Of a stretch of 64,000 bases of DNA, positions 31,691-43,239 are shown piece after piece. The translations under genes were made by a program, and so were the position numbers. Positions within the stretch are counted from its first letter, which is position 1; each line of letters starts with the position of its first letter. The notes under the pieces were generated by a model. It saw only the letters and a program-made list of their open reading frames with translations, did not search any database and was not told the origin of the DNA. Source of the stretch: Cenococcum geophilum 1.58 (lineage: Eukaryota; Ascomycota; Dothideomycetes; Gloniales; Gloniaceae); the NCBI GenBank assembly GCA_001692895.1, contig KV748225.1:124001-188000 (forward strand). Direction: 5' to 3'.

Positions 31691-32290
31691 TTATAAAAAA
31701 GAGGTTCCCTACGCCCTCGCCGCGTTCCTTTAAGTATAGTTACTTATTTATTAATAAAAGAGGAAGGCATTATAATATAGTTTTAGACCTATAAAAGGTA
31801 CTTAGTAAATATAGTAGTAAGAATTAAGTAGTTGTACTAGTTACGCTCTTTAAGGCGTATATTATCTACGGTAATATAGTATATTTTATAACTAATAATA
31901 TAAAGTTAAATAATACTCATATTAACGTTATTCTTTAAGCTCTCCTTTAAAATATATTAGTAAAGTAGTAAAAGGCACGTTAACTATATTACTTTAGTTA
32001 TATTACAACCCCCTATGCCTAGGCTTTTATTATAGAGAAGGACTCTAAGTAGATTTATAAGTAGATTTCTATTATCTATCGCGATAAGGATATAGTAGCA
32101 GTTAAAAAGCTTTAAAGAAAGCGCGAAGCAGTTATATTACTTTATAATATCGTTTAGTTTATTCTCCTAATACTTTAGCGTTATAGTTTCCTTATAAGGA
32201 TCTAAATAGGAGGTTCGTTAGCTAAGTTTAAAAGCTAAGGTAGGTAATAAGATCTTATATTAGTATTTAGTATTAAGATTTATGCTTTAA
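31691..32290 (+). pseudogene. Unassigned RIP-degraded relic between LINE 2 and LINE 3
   Basis: Broken forward reading (a YRDKDIVAVKKL-type segment near 32080-32110 followed by REAVILLYNI) suggests an old coding region with RIP stops. I do not recognise the family. Confidence 0.25.
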
Positions 32291-33480
32291 TTTTCAAAAC
32301 TGGAAAATAGAGAAAACTTCTCTAGAATGGCAAAAACCATAGTCTCTTCCTATTTCTGCATTCTTTTCTATCTCTAGAGGTAGTAAGGAGGAAGCTATAT
32401 AATAGTATTCAAGACTAATAGAAAATCTACAAGAGTCTTTAGAATGGGACTTAGTAGATATATACTATATAAATAGCTCTAAAGACAATAAATCTAATAT
32501 AGTAGCTATATGCAAAATAGGAAAGAGAAATAGGATTAAATATATGACAAATTAGAATCTAAACCCCTATATAGAAATTATAGACGTAGAACTTTATACA
32601 GTCTATAGGGCCTTAGAATACCTAAAGTAATAAAGACTAGAAGAGAAGTAAGTTTGTATTTTTATAGAGAGCTAAACTTCTATTAAAAGATTATAGCTTA
32701 ATTCTCTTATAGAATGGTAAGAATTGGTCTTTAAAATTATATAAAACTACTCCTATTTAGCTAATAAGAGTATTTTTATTAAGTTCTATTAGGTTCCTAG
32801 CCACTTAGAAATATATAGAAATAAAATAGTAGATAAACTAGTAAGGGCCTCTTTAGAAGAAAAATACAATCTTCCTATACCTCTTTAGCCTATATAGGGA
32901 GAACAGCAAGAGAAAAGATATTAGAATAATGGAAAATTAATTAGCAATAGAATAGATGTAAAGGAAAATACTATACTAGGATCTATAGGGGAAACTACTT
33001 TTTTTCTCTTAAAGCCCCTAAGGGTAAATGTTCTAAAAGGCTATAATTGGCTTTTTTTATTAACTAAAACTAGGAAAAGGGGTTTTTAAATCCTTTTCTA
33101 AAATAATAGGAAAGGATATAAAAAAAAGTAGATACTTTAGAGATTGTAGAGCTATATAAATTCTTAAGTACCTGCTACTGGAATACAGACTATATTAGAA
33201 AGAAAAAAGAGAAATGCAAAGATAACTAAACTCTTCTCTCTTTTTAAAAAAGCTTTGTTATATAAAGAAAGGAAAAGAAGTACTTTTTCTATTTTTAAGT
33301 AAGACGGAAATAGCTACTAGAAGGTGGCTAATAGTAGTAAGATCTTTAGTAGGAGGTAACTCCTACTAGACTTCTAGTAGATAGATAATAGAAAGTAAAA
33401 AGATAGAAATAAAACCATAGAAAGGATAGGGATAAGCGTTAGGATTTCTTTTTACTATTTTTCTACTATTTTTTCTACTA
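32291..33480 (+). pseudogene. LINE 3, 3' half of a Tad1-like element (RNase H end)
   Basis: This is the plus-strand homologue of LINE 2. SRGSKEEA lies near 32380, ESLEWDLVDIYYINSSKDNK near 32440-32490, VYRALEYLK near 32610, and an IES-type RNase H site near 32660 (IDSQ changed to IES-stop). RNKIVDKL is near 32815. The catalytic Asp of the DGS box is Asn. The 3' untranslated part (33150-33480) matches LINE 2 and the relic at 5700-5930. It is strongly RIPed, more so than LINE 2. Confidence 0.75.
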
Positions 33481-34323
33481 AATTATATTATATATGATTA
33501 ATTTTAGTGCCGCTATTATATAGTGCTTAGAACTGTTATACCTTGCATATAAAGAGTACCGTTTCTAGCTTAATAGTAATATAGAGGGTCTCTCCTTCTA
33601 TATTTTGTCCTAATTATAGCTAAAAGAAATCCACAACTAGGGCTTTTCTTTTTTTAAATTATTAGTGCGATTATCGCCCGACTTATTCTTTTAATAAGAT
33701 TTACCTTTAGGGAAATTTCCTTTTAGCTTCTTGGAGTGTTCTTATAAGGGTATTAGACGGTTATTAGGTTGGCCTTAAAAGTCTTTCCTATTGCTTAGGG
33801 CTCCTAACTTTAACCCTTTCAAAGTTCTCCTTAAGAACGGCTTCTTTAAAGCTTAGGTCTGCCCTATATTACTATTAAAATGCCTATATTTTTAGTTACC
33901 CCCTAGCTTTTTACTAAAAGAGGTCTAATTCCTTACTATATCTTTAGCGTTTAGAACTACTTATTCGAAATCTATATATATATAGTAATCCGCAGTAAAA
34001 CTCCTACGCGCTTTATTTTATTATAAATTGCTAGCTTAATTCTAGCCTAAATAAATACAATCTTCTCCTTCTTATAGACGCTGCCGTCCTTATTTTTAAA
34101 GGGCTTTAGATCTATTTATTAAGTATAAGTTTCTATAAAGTTTATAAACTAGTGGAAGTCCTAACAGTCTAGCTATTTACTATTTTAGAATTATTATATA
34201 TTATTATATTATATAATATATAGATCTTAGGTCTAACCCTTTAGAAAGGTCTACAACTATAGCTATATAGTAATTTACTCTTTATTAAGCTAATTAAGTG
34301 CAATCTAGTTTAGTAATTAGTCT
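33481..34323 (-). pseudogene. LTR element E, gag-like relic, part 2 (left of the Gypsy C insertion)
   Basis: The minus-strand frame reads as a broken basic protein (segments such as IVLNAKDIVRN and SKKLGGN.KYRHFNSN) with TAA/TAG at Gln/Trp positions. Joined across the Gypsy C insertion (TTAAT duplication) it continues the broken minus-strand frame of 53439-54513. Order and orientation suggest the gag region of the element whose LTR lies at 54514-54715. The domain identity is inferred, not seen. Confidence 0.4.
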
Positions 34324-34328
34324 TTAAT
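34324..34328. repeat. Gypsy C target-site duplication, left copy
   Basis: TTAAT here and at 53434-53438 directly flank the outer LTR ends of Gypsy C, 19.1 kb apart. Confidence 0.8.
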
Positions 34329-34753
34329 TATAACGGAACCTTATAGTAAGAACTACAATGGGCTCGTTATTGGGCTAGGTGTGTAGGAAATGCAAGTATA
34401 GAGTCAATAACGTAATAACAACTGGTGGAGTAGTTGCCTAACAGATTAACTCTAATTGTATTCTGAGAATTACTATAAGGAAGGAACTATCTAGGTAGGG
34501 ACTAAGGGTCCTTAAATACACAACCGTTCTCCTATAAAATCCTTCTTATACATAATATACGTGCGCTCTATTTACTCTATTACGGATTACTTAAATCCTA
34601 TAGATTATATAAATTATATCATATAACCTTAGTTACTATTTATTGTTATATAGCTCCACTAGATCTATCCTAGACCGTATTTTTATTAACTAACTAGCTT
34701 CTTCTAACTCCTCTCCAAGTAGTTATAATATTGTACTTAAAGCGTCCGTAACA
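34329..34753 (-). repeat. Gypsy C 3' LTR
   Basis: It matches 53009-53433 and, more loosely, the Gypsy A LTRs. The minus-strand start is TGTTACGGACGCTTTAAGTAC and the inner boundary is at 34754. Confidence 0.85.
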
Positions 34754-36157
34754 CCATTTCCCTCCTCTTTATCTTCGTCCTTAAAGATTCCTAGCATCTC
34801 TAGGTTATTTACTAGAGGTATAATATCCATCTAATTAATTTAGTTAATATCGTTACTTATTATACCTAAAGCATTTCCTTCTTCTTTAACTCTTTGTTGC
34901 GTGCGTATAGTTACCTCTATCCTATCGCTAGGTGAGGTAATACTATCTCCGTATTCTCGTTATGCGAAAAAGGGGTTAGTTTGCATTGCGCTAGCAAGTC
35001 CTTTATCTTGGTAACCCTTTTCTTATTTAAAGTGCACTAAAGCAAACATTTAATTATCCTACGATGTTCGCTCTATTTCTAATGCTAAGTATACGCGTCC
35101 TATGACTCTTAATAGTCTTTAAGTTCCCTAAGTAACTTATTATAGGGTCTCGTGTTTAATCTGCTGCTACAAAGCTTAATAATAAGCTCTTGGTTGCATT
35201 AGCGGAACTTTACCATTCTTATAACGCTAAGAAAGAGGCTACTAATACTTAGCAACAGGCCCTTAAGTCTCGTCTTACTGCGTCCATTTAATTAATCCAT
35301 CTTAAGAAAGTCCGTAAGAAGGTTTATTTTAAGAAGTGGAAACTTATAGAATAAGGTCTTTAGGAACTTAGTAATAAGAGAACTAACTCTCTTTCTGTGG
35401 TAAAGGGAATAACTCTAAGTAGTTCAGCAGTCGCTCTTCCTGGGTCCCCCTTAGGTGGCTTATTCTTTAGCAATCCTTCTTTATTAATATTACCTAACCT
35501 ATTCTCTTCCGATACTCCTATACCTTTCCTATAGCATTCTTTAAATTTTCTAATAGCTCCTAGGTAGTCTTATTATAGCCTATCCACTTTACCTTATACT
35601 ATATTTTGTCGTTAATGTCCTCATAACTAATAATCTTTAAAACTTACTATTTGTCTTCTTTCTATCCTCTATACGTGTCTACTTCGTAAACTAATAGCTT
35701 AACATTCCTATGTGCTGGCTTTAGCATTACAATATATTATATAGGGTAGATCTTTATTTTAGCTAGTAGGTTTAACTTAAACGTAACCGGTAAAATCCTC
35801 TACGTAATTTTAAAAGTGTGAGGTGAGGATGTGGATAGGGAGCTCAATGATAGAACAATAGGGTATATTGTATAGACAGAGACAAATCCTTAAGGGAGAA
35901 GGAGGAGTCTAAGGTGCGAGGTAAGGGGTTTCCATAGGCACGTGCAGCGTACGTGCCTCACAGGCGAGTCGCCTACGGGTCGCCTGTACCTCGCAGCTAT
36001 ATAACTATATACTCAGGTTTTACCTAATAATGCCCCCCCCTTTAAAAAGGGTCGTCCCCGATCCTTTACATACTTAGGCCTCGATAAAACCCTATAAAAA
36101 ACCTTAATAAGGAAAAATTAAAAAGGGAAAGAGTATCCTGATTTTGCGCACGAAAAG

Positions 36158-37480
36158 ATAGGTATATACTTCGCTGGTAAGTTATAGGTTATTCGTATAT
36201 AGCCAGGCGTATAGTAGTAAGGCAGTATGCCCGTTAAATCCACCGCTAACCCCATACTTTGGCCTTATACTATACCTACGTAGCATATAGAGATTCCGCC
36301 AAGTTCTGCCAAATTCTGCCAAATTCTGCCAAATTCCAGATGCGTACTTGCATAAGCAGGTCGCTAATACCTCACGGGTAGGTTATAGGTTATTTACATA
36401 CAGCCAGATTTATAAACGGTAAGGCTGTATACTTATTAAATCCGCCGCTAACCCCGCTTTAGCCTTACGCTATACCGGCGTAGCGCCGTATATACTTCGT
36501 GGGTAGGTTATAGGTTATTCGTATATAGCCAGACGTATAGTAGTAGGGCAGTATACCCATTAAATCCACCGCCGACTTTATACTTTAGCCTTGCGTTATC
36601 TACGTAGCATATGCGTAGCATATACGTAGTCACGTCGGGTTGCGATACGCCTGCGCAAGGTATGCGTTTAGGGGTATACGGTATCCAAGTCTTCTGCCTA
36701 TTTAACGTTGGGTCGCGATACGCCTGCGCACGATATACGTTTAGGGGTATGCGGTATCTAAGTCTGATATATAAATCGTCGGTATAGGTCACTACTAGCA
36801 GGTCACTAGTAGGTCGTAGACCTTAGTTAAAGGACCCTAGTTACGGACGGATCTGTCCTCTAAGATATAAGTCATTAATATAGGTTGCTACTAGTAGGTT
36901 ACTAGTGGGTCAAAGGACCCTGGTTAAAGGACCCCGGTTATAGGCGGTATCTATTACCGGTAGGGACTCGCCCCTAAGTCAGCTAATCACGCGTAAAGTA
37001 TAAGGCGTCCCTTTTACTCCACGGATAAAATCAACTAGTAGCTCATAGGGTCGTTAGGTCGCGATGTGCCTGCGTAAGGTATATACTTAAGGGTATACGG
37101 TATCTAAGCTTTCTTTTCTCTAACGTTGGGTCGTGATATACCTACGCACGATATACGTTTAGGGTATATGGTATCCAAGTCTTCTTTCCATTTAACGTTG
37201 GGTCGCAATACGCCTATATAAGGTATATATTTAGGGTATACGTTATCTAAGTCTTCGTAGAGTAATATATATATTATTAGCACAGGTTACTACTAGTAGG
37301 TTACTAGCAGGTTATAGACCCTAGTTAAAGGACCCTAGTTATAAACGGGCCTATTATATAATATATACACACAGTTGTTAGTGTAGGTTACTACTAATAG
37401 GTCACTAGTAGGTTAAAGGACCCTAGTTAAAGAACCCTAGTTATAAACGGACCTACTACCTATTACCTAACAGCTAGAAC
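36158..37480. repeat. Three interleaved repeat families inside element F
   Basis: Family 1 is ~120 bp with copies at about 36158-36280, 36372-36492 and 36493-36612 (core TTATAGGTTATTCGTATATAGCC). Family 2 is ~75 bp at about 36630-36704, 36707-36767, 37049-37124, 37125-37197 and 37198-37260 (core CGATACGCCTGCGCAAGGTA). Family 3 is ~70 bp at about 36785, 36890, 37281 and 37385 (core AGGTCACTACTAGTAGGTCA, then AAAGGACCCTAGTTA). An 11-bp tandem (TTCTGCCAAA, four units) sits at 36303-36340. Minus-strand ORFs here (for example 36508-36792) are by-products. Confidence 0.8.
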
Positions 37481-37499
37481 TTATCTGTAACGGCTTACC

Positions 37500-38704
37500 G
37501 CTAGTATTCTTTACGGTTACTACCTGCGTTCCTTTAGTAAGTTATAGGCGTAGCACCGGCGTCCAGGGGGTCCTTAGGGCTATCCGGCTGTTAAGTAGTC
37601 TCCCTAAAAGTTTGCTTAGGAAAGCCTCGCCTTCCTTAGGTTCTATCTTCTAAACCTAACCCTACAGAGCTTACGCTACGACCGCGCTTTAAGCGTAAGG
37701 ATCTGCTACTAACCACGCGATCTTCTATAAGCTTTATAGTGTTAAGCAATTGCTTTATATAGCGGACTTTAGTAAAGAGGTTCTTAGCAGTTCTTACCCG
37801 TGCAGCGAAGTTCTAGCGGAAGAGCTCTACTTATAGGTAGGTTAGGAGACATAAGAACTAAAAGTCTACCTACTAATTAGGATTAATGAAGGGGGTATAT
37901 AATAAGAGGTCCTTTAAGCTACGCATACGGGCTAAGAAGGTATTAAACTTCTAGTTCTCCTTTATTACAGTTATATAGTACATAGTAGTATTATTAAAGC
38001 GTCTTACTATAGGGTTCTTAATCTGGTCTTAGACTATAGTCTTAAATTCGTCCTATAGTAAAGGACCTTTATCTTTGGCGCCTAGCCGGCGATATACTAG
38101 TTAAGTAATTGTCTTCGCTTTTATAAGACCTTTAATGGCCTAACATATACGTCGCTTATAGTTATAGTTAGCGTTATTAACCTTAAATCGGTTCTTAACT
38201 GCGGCGATCTACCGGTTAAACTTCTGTTAAGTAGTGCCACTAATATTAGGCGGTAACTTCTTAACCAGGGCGTTAAGATTTATTTGGCGTATATACTCGC
38301 TACGTAACTTATATTCTTTACTTAAGAGATAATAACAACGGGAGGGCTTTATTAAGTTAATAATGCTCTGTAAGTTAGCTATTTTCTTAGCTAGCTTATC
38401 TAGCTCCTTTAGGTTAGTAGTATTTGGTAGGACGCTGGTAACCTTACTAAGCTTCTGTTAAGCCTAGGTATATAAGTTAAACTAATCTCTAGCGTTTATA
38501 GATATCTAATCGTCTTAAGATTTGGAAGGTGGCCTAAATATTACTAGTGTAGAGGGTTTGTCTGCACTAGATCCTAAGGCATTTTGCCGTTATATTGCGG
38601 GCGTATTGCCGTTAAGTATAGGGGTCGATCTTGTCTTTGGAGGCATCGTAGATTATAGGAAAATTAAACCGGCTATCCTCCTAAAGGGATTGGTAAGGAT
38701 TTAA
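37500..38704 (-). pseudogene. Element F open reading frame relic, family unknown
   Basis: In minus orientation one frame runs for roughly 400 codons, interrupted almost only by TAA/TAG that are one C-to-T step from Gln codons. Segments include YDASKDKIDP, RQYARNITAKCLRI, ATFQILRRLDIYKR and ALVKKLPPNISGTT. It looks like a basic, helical, Gag-sized protein beginning just inside the 5' LTR. I do not recognise it. The plus-strand ORF at 38522-38704 is the complementary strand left open. A capsid-like role is only an inference from its position. Confidence 0.45.
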
Positions 38705-38923
38705 ATATAAGGTAAGGATATAGATAGGGAGCTTAATAATGGAATAATAGGGTATATTATATAGACAGAGACAAATCCTTAAGGGAGAAGGAGGAGTCTA
38801 AGGTGCGAGGTAAGGGGTTTCCATAGGCATGTATAGCGTACGTGCCTCACAGGCGAGTCGCCTGCGGGTCGCCTATACCTCGCAGCTATATAACTATATG
38901 CTCAGGTTTTACCTGACAAAAAG

Positions 38924-39691
38924 GTCTTAGTCTAACATAGTCTAACTTCTTACTTAGTCGTTAACTCTTGAAATTTTTGTGTAGTAGCTATACTTTATCT
39001 CCTTCCTTAAGATCTGGTCCCTTAGATCTCCTAGTATCGTAGTATTTTTTTATTCTTTACTGTACTACTTTAGCTGTTTCCATAAGGTTCTTATAAAGAT
39101 TTATTAAAGTCTCTATTCTTTATTTAGCTATGCTACTTATCCTCTTTACTTAACGTGGTAATAATAATATCCTTAGCTCGTATCTATAGTTCGCCTTAAA
39201 TAGTAAAGTACCCATTTCTTCTTATAGTGTTATATTATATATAAACTATATAACTGGTAATAGCGATACCTAATTATTCTGTGCATGATTAATATAATGC
39301 CTTAGATACTATTCTAGTGTCTAGTTTAATCTTTCTGTTTAACTGTCTGTCTGCGGATAATATATAGTAGAAGTTGCTACTCTAACTCCTTATTCCGCTA
39401 AGAATACCTCCTAAAATGCTACTATAAATCTTAAATCTTTATCTAATATAATCTTACTTAGTGCTCTATATTTTGCGAACACTTCCTTAACATAGATTTT
39501 AGCGACATCCTCCGCTGAGATTTCTTCCGTATATACTATAAAGTATCCCTACTTTATAAGCTTATCTACTATTACTAAGATCGCGTTATAATCTTATCCG
39601 GTAATAGGATCTTTTAACTTTAGTAACTTAATAATAAAGTCCCATAATATAACCTCTTATAGTCTCTTTAGTATTTTAATAGGTTATAGCC
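38924..39691 (-). pseudogene. Gypsy C integrase, middle piece
   Basis: This piece lies between the insertions of element F and Gypsy A. The minus-strand frame gives the second half of the integrase core and the start of the C-terminal module (a GDKVWLL-type site near 38990-39010). It pairs with Gypsy A 45540-46270 along its length. The 5' neighbour piece is at 47721-47990 and the 3' piece begins at 35811. Confidence 0.8.
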
Positions 39692-39696
39692 CTCTA
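39692..39696. repeat. Gypsy A target-site duplication, left copy
   Basis: CTCTA here and at 47721-47725 directly flank the Gypsy A LTRs. Confidence 0.85.
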
Positions 39697-40117
39697 TGTT
39701 ACAGACGCTTTAAGTACAATATTATAACTACTTGGAGAAGAGTCGGAAGAAGCTAGTTGGTTAATATAAGCACGGTTTAGGATAGAACCCGTAGAACTAT
39801 ATAACGAGGAATAGTAACCAAGGTTATATAAGGTGCTATAAGAGGAATAAGAGAAATAAAGGGAACTTACGTACCTTACGTATAAGACGTATATTATGTA
39901 CAAGAAGGATTTTATAGGAGTACGGTTGTGTATTTAAGGACCCTTAGTCCCTACCTAGATAGTTCCTTCCTTGTAGTGATTCTTGGAATATAATTAGAGT
40001 TAATCTATTAGGCAACCACTCTACTAATTATTATTACATTATTGACTTACTTACAATACCTATATACCTAGCCCATTAATAAGTCCACCGTAGTCCCTAC
40101 TATAAGGCTTCATTATA
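39697..40117 (+). repeat. Gypsy A 5' LTR
   Basis: It starts TGTTACAGACGC and ends CATTATA (the 3' copy ends CGTTACA). It is followed by CAATCACTAC, the probable primer-binding side, shared in form with Gypsy C. Minus-strand ORFs across both LTR copies are shadows. Confidence 0.9.
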
Positions 40118-40157
40118 CAATCACTACTATAGTTACGGTTTTAATAAGTTAAACAAT

Positions 40158-41560
40158 ATGCTACTAAAAGCAGCCACCACCATAACGCTATTAACGGCGG
40201 CAACTACGTCAGGATTAGGTAACGACACTAGTATAGCAGATACTGATTTACAATAACCTATAACAGTGGGACAGCTACAAATAATAGTTGACTAGTTAAC
40301 GGAAGATAATACGGTACTTAAAAATAGGATTAATGGGATAGGAGCAGTAAAGGTTAAGTTACTATCAATTAAAAGATTTTTAGGAGAAAGATTAAAGCTT
40401 AAAGGATTCCTTACGCAAATATATTTTAAGGTTGCGTAGAAAGGAGCAAAGTTAGCAATAATTATGGATTAAGTAGCATATATAGGATTGTTCTTATTAG
40501 AAAGAGCACTTAAATAGTTTAAGCCTTACCTTACAGAGATATAAGTAAATGGAATAATAACAACGAACCAGGAAGTACGGTTTATGTTTTTAAGCTAGAA
40601 TAGATTTATAGAGCGACTTATACAAATGTTCGGGGACCTAGAAGTAACAACTATAGCGGAAAGAAAACTTTAAGACCTAATATAATAGACTTTAGCGATT
40701 AAGTATATAATATAATTTTAAACGCTAGCTATATAACTTAAGTGGAATAATAAGGCGCTTATAGCACAGTATAAATAGGGACTTAAGGCTAATATCTAGG
40801 ACGTAATTATTCTAATAGAAAATGCGGACACCCTAAGGAAATTAATAGATTAAGCGATTAAGATTAATAATAGGATCTTCTAAAGGGAACAGGCTAAAAA
40901 AGGCTAGGATAGAGTTCTATAGTCGTATAAGGCGTAAAGTACATAATAACCTAAGCTAAATTAGAAACTATAGTATGGTGTAGAGCTAATAGACCTAAGT
41001 AGTACTAAAGAAGCCTATAAGAGATAGAGTAAGAAACTATAGAAACCTAGAGGTTAAGGATTTAGTAATTATAGGATTAAGGAGCATAGGCTAAACCAGG
41101 GATCTTAACAGCAAAAGATATTTAGGCGGACTCTATAACAAAGTTAATGGTTTAGAGACGGAGCTTATATAAATTATGGAAAATAGGGTTACTTTATAAG
41201 GGATTATAAAGATGGTTAGAGTTACTATATAATAAAGGGAACTAGACTAATAGTATATAATATATATATATAGAGGGATAATAGTGTACTGCGAGGAACA
41301 AAAGAATATTTAATTAGAAGTTTTGCGTTTTATTATAATAATGTATGCTAAATTTATAAAGATGCCAAGTATGGTGTAAGCTATTAGCCGCAAGAGCTAG
41401 AGTTAAAAGGACTTAGAGGAATTAAAGAGTTAGATAAAAAATAAGATCGACTTTATAAGCTAAATTAAGATATTATAGCAACATGTGGGTAAAGATTAGC
41501 AACAATAATAATGGAGTTAAAGTACTTATTAATTAATAGTGATGAGGATAGTAAAGGAAC
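40158..41560 (+). pseudogene. Gypsy A gag, RIP-degraded
   Basis: It starts at ATG 40158 (MLLKAATTITLLTAATT). The retrotransposon-gag core is at about 40370-40900, with RFMFLS and RLIQMFGDLEVTT. The zinc knuckle at about 41158-41215 has two Cys and the His changed to Tyr (INYGK.GYFIRDYKDG), consistent with G-to-A on the other strand. It would form the particle. The matching Gypsy C gag (minus) starts at 52963. Confidence 0.75.
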
Positions 41561-43239
41561 TAACTAGGGGTATCTAAACCTTAATAATGTAATAGAAGTA
41601 GAGACTAAGACCGCTATAGAGTATAGTTTAGTAATAGGTATTATAATACCGTTAGATACGGCATCTATTACTTTATAAGACGGAAGGAGTAATATTTAGA
41701 GATGATTAAGCAAGCAGATAACTACTAGTGCTAGCTTACTACTTAATAAAGGCAAAAGGCTATAGGCTTAAGATTCTTAAGATAAAATAAGAGATGACTA
41801 AGATTCTTAAGATAAGATAAGGTATACCTAAGGACCTATAATGGACGAAAACCAATAGAGTAGGGTAGTAGCTTAGTTTAAGAATATATAAATAAGCTCG
41901 GGATAAGAGTTTCCTACGGTATAAGATTCTTAAGACGAGATAAGTGAGATTTAAGACTTTTAAGATAAGATAAGAATACTATAGACGCCTAGTTAGACTA
42001 AGGCGGGAACTAAGCTTAAGCTAGAAGTAAGCTTAAGATTAAGTAATCTAAGGGGATAAGAATTCGGAGTATAAATTAGGACACTTATAAGTAAGAGGTA
42101 AAAGGCTTCTTTATAGATTAGAGAATCTATAGCATAAATAGTAATTAGACTGGGAGATAGATATATAGACCCAGAAGACTTACTAAGGGAATATAGTATT
42201 TAGCCTAAAGATTAAAAAGTTGATACTAAGATTAAGAAGTATAAAGACTTTAAGGATCTACTTATAAGACGCAACGTAAAAGAAACTATAGAGGAATTTA
42301 GGGTAAGAATTACCTTATAGTAAGAATAGAAACTAGATAAAAGATCTAGTATATTAGAATATACGAAGGATAGAGCGCTAGTATAAAGAATTACTAATAG
42401 GTTTAGAATAGGTACACTAAGAGCTAAGTGGCTTACCGAACTAGAATAAGAAGAGGATTTAGGGATTTCTACTAGGTTTAAAGAACGACATACTAAAGGC
42501 TGTTATAATATAGTAATGAAGAGATATTTCCTTACGGACGAGCTATATATACTTAAGCAGCTGTACTAAAAGTGGTATAGATAACGATATAACGATAAGT
42601 GGGAAGATTTCTATATATAGTTGGACGAGAAAGTTATCTAAGACCACCCGATTACAAAGAAGGCTATAACTTATATTAAGGGGGCCTTAATTATAATATT
42701 AAAAGATCTAGAGAAGTAATTAGAGGACTAGAGAAGTAAAAGATAAATTTTAGTACCTATGAACGAAGTTGTAACGCCTAGACTAATATAAGAAAGGTTT
42801 AAACTTAAGGATAAGGATAAGCTGAGAGTTAACCTAAGATATTAAGCATATTATACACTATTGTGGATAGTATGTGTAGATAATGTATATAATATGCATA
42901 AAGCACTAAAGGATAAAAATTAAAAGTATCTAATAAGGATGTATTAGATAATAGATAAGGTAAAATATTAAAATGCTAAGTATATATATAGTTAGCACCT
43001 AGTAGAAGTTTAAAAATAAGGGGACTTAATACTTTAACTAGGAAGATTCCTTACGGAAGAATNCCTANATNGANNATAATNGTAGNAATNTNTAGAGAAT
43101 ACCTNTCTATNGTATATTNAANATAAGAANCNAACTAAGTATTAGCCTAAGTTAAACTAAGTATAAATAGGATCTAGCAGCTAATAGTTGGGAAAAGTAG
43201 AGGCCTATAAGATTAGAGGGAGCTAGTAGTAGAGCTTTA

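Larger units (their letters stand above)
35817..38918 (-). mobile_element. LTR element F: 3.1-kb, probably non-autonomous, rich in internal repeats
   Basis: Two 213-bp LTRs (35817-36029 and 38706-38918) with TG...CA ends and transition-only differences at the sites I compared are flanked by AAAAG duplications (35812-35816, 38919-38923). A polypurine tract reading AAAGGGGGGGGCAT on the minus strand lies just inside 36030, which sets minus orientation. The interior contains a RIP-broken minus-strand frame (about 38700-37500) and dense repeat arrays (36150-37480). No reverse transcriptase, integrase or protease motif is visible. It inserted into the integrase/chromodomain region of Gypsy C, so it is younger than Gypsy C. 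Confidence 0.85.

Noticed and set aside
36508-36792. Minus ORF of 94 codons in element F
   Set aside because: Spans two tandem repeat families; open by chance in repeat DNA.
39694-39903. Minus ORFs in both Gypsy A LTRs (also 47219-47506)
   Set aside because: Same LTR sequence read on the non-coding strand; present only because the LTR is duplicated.
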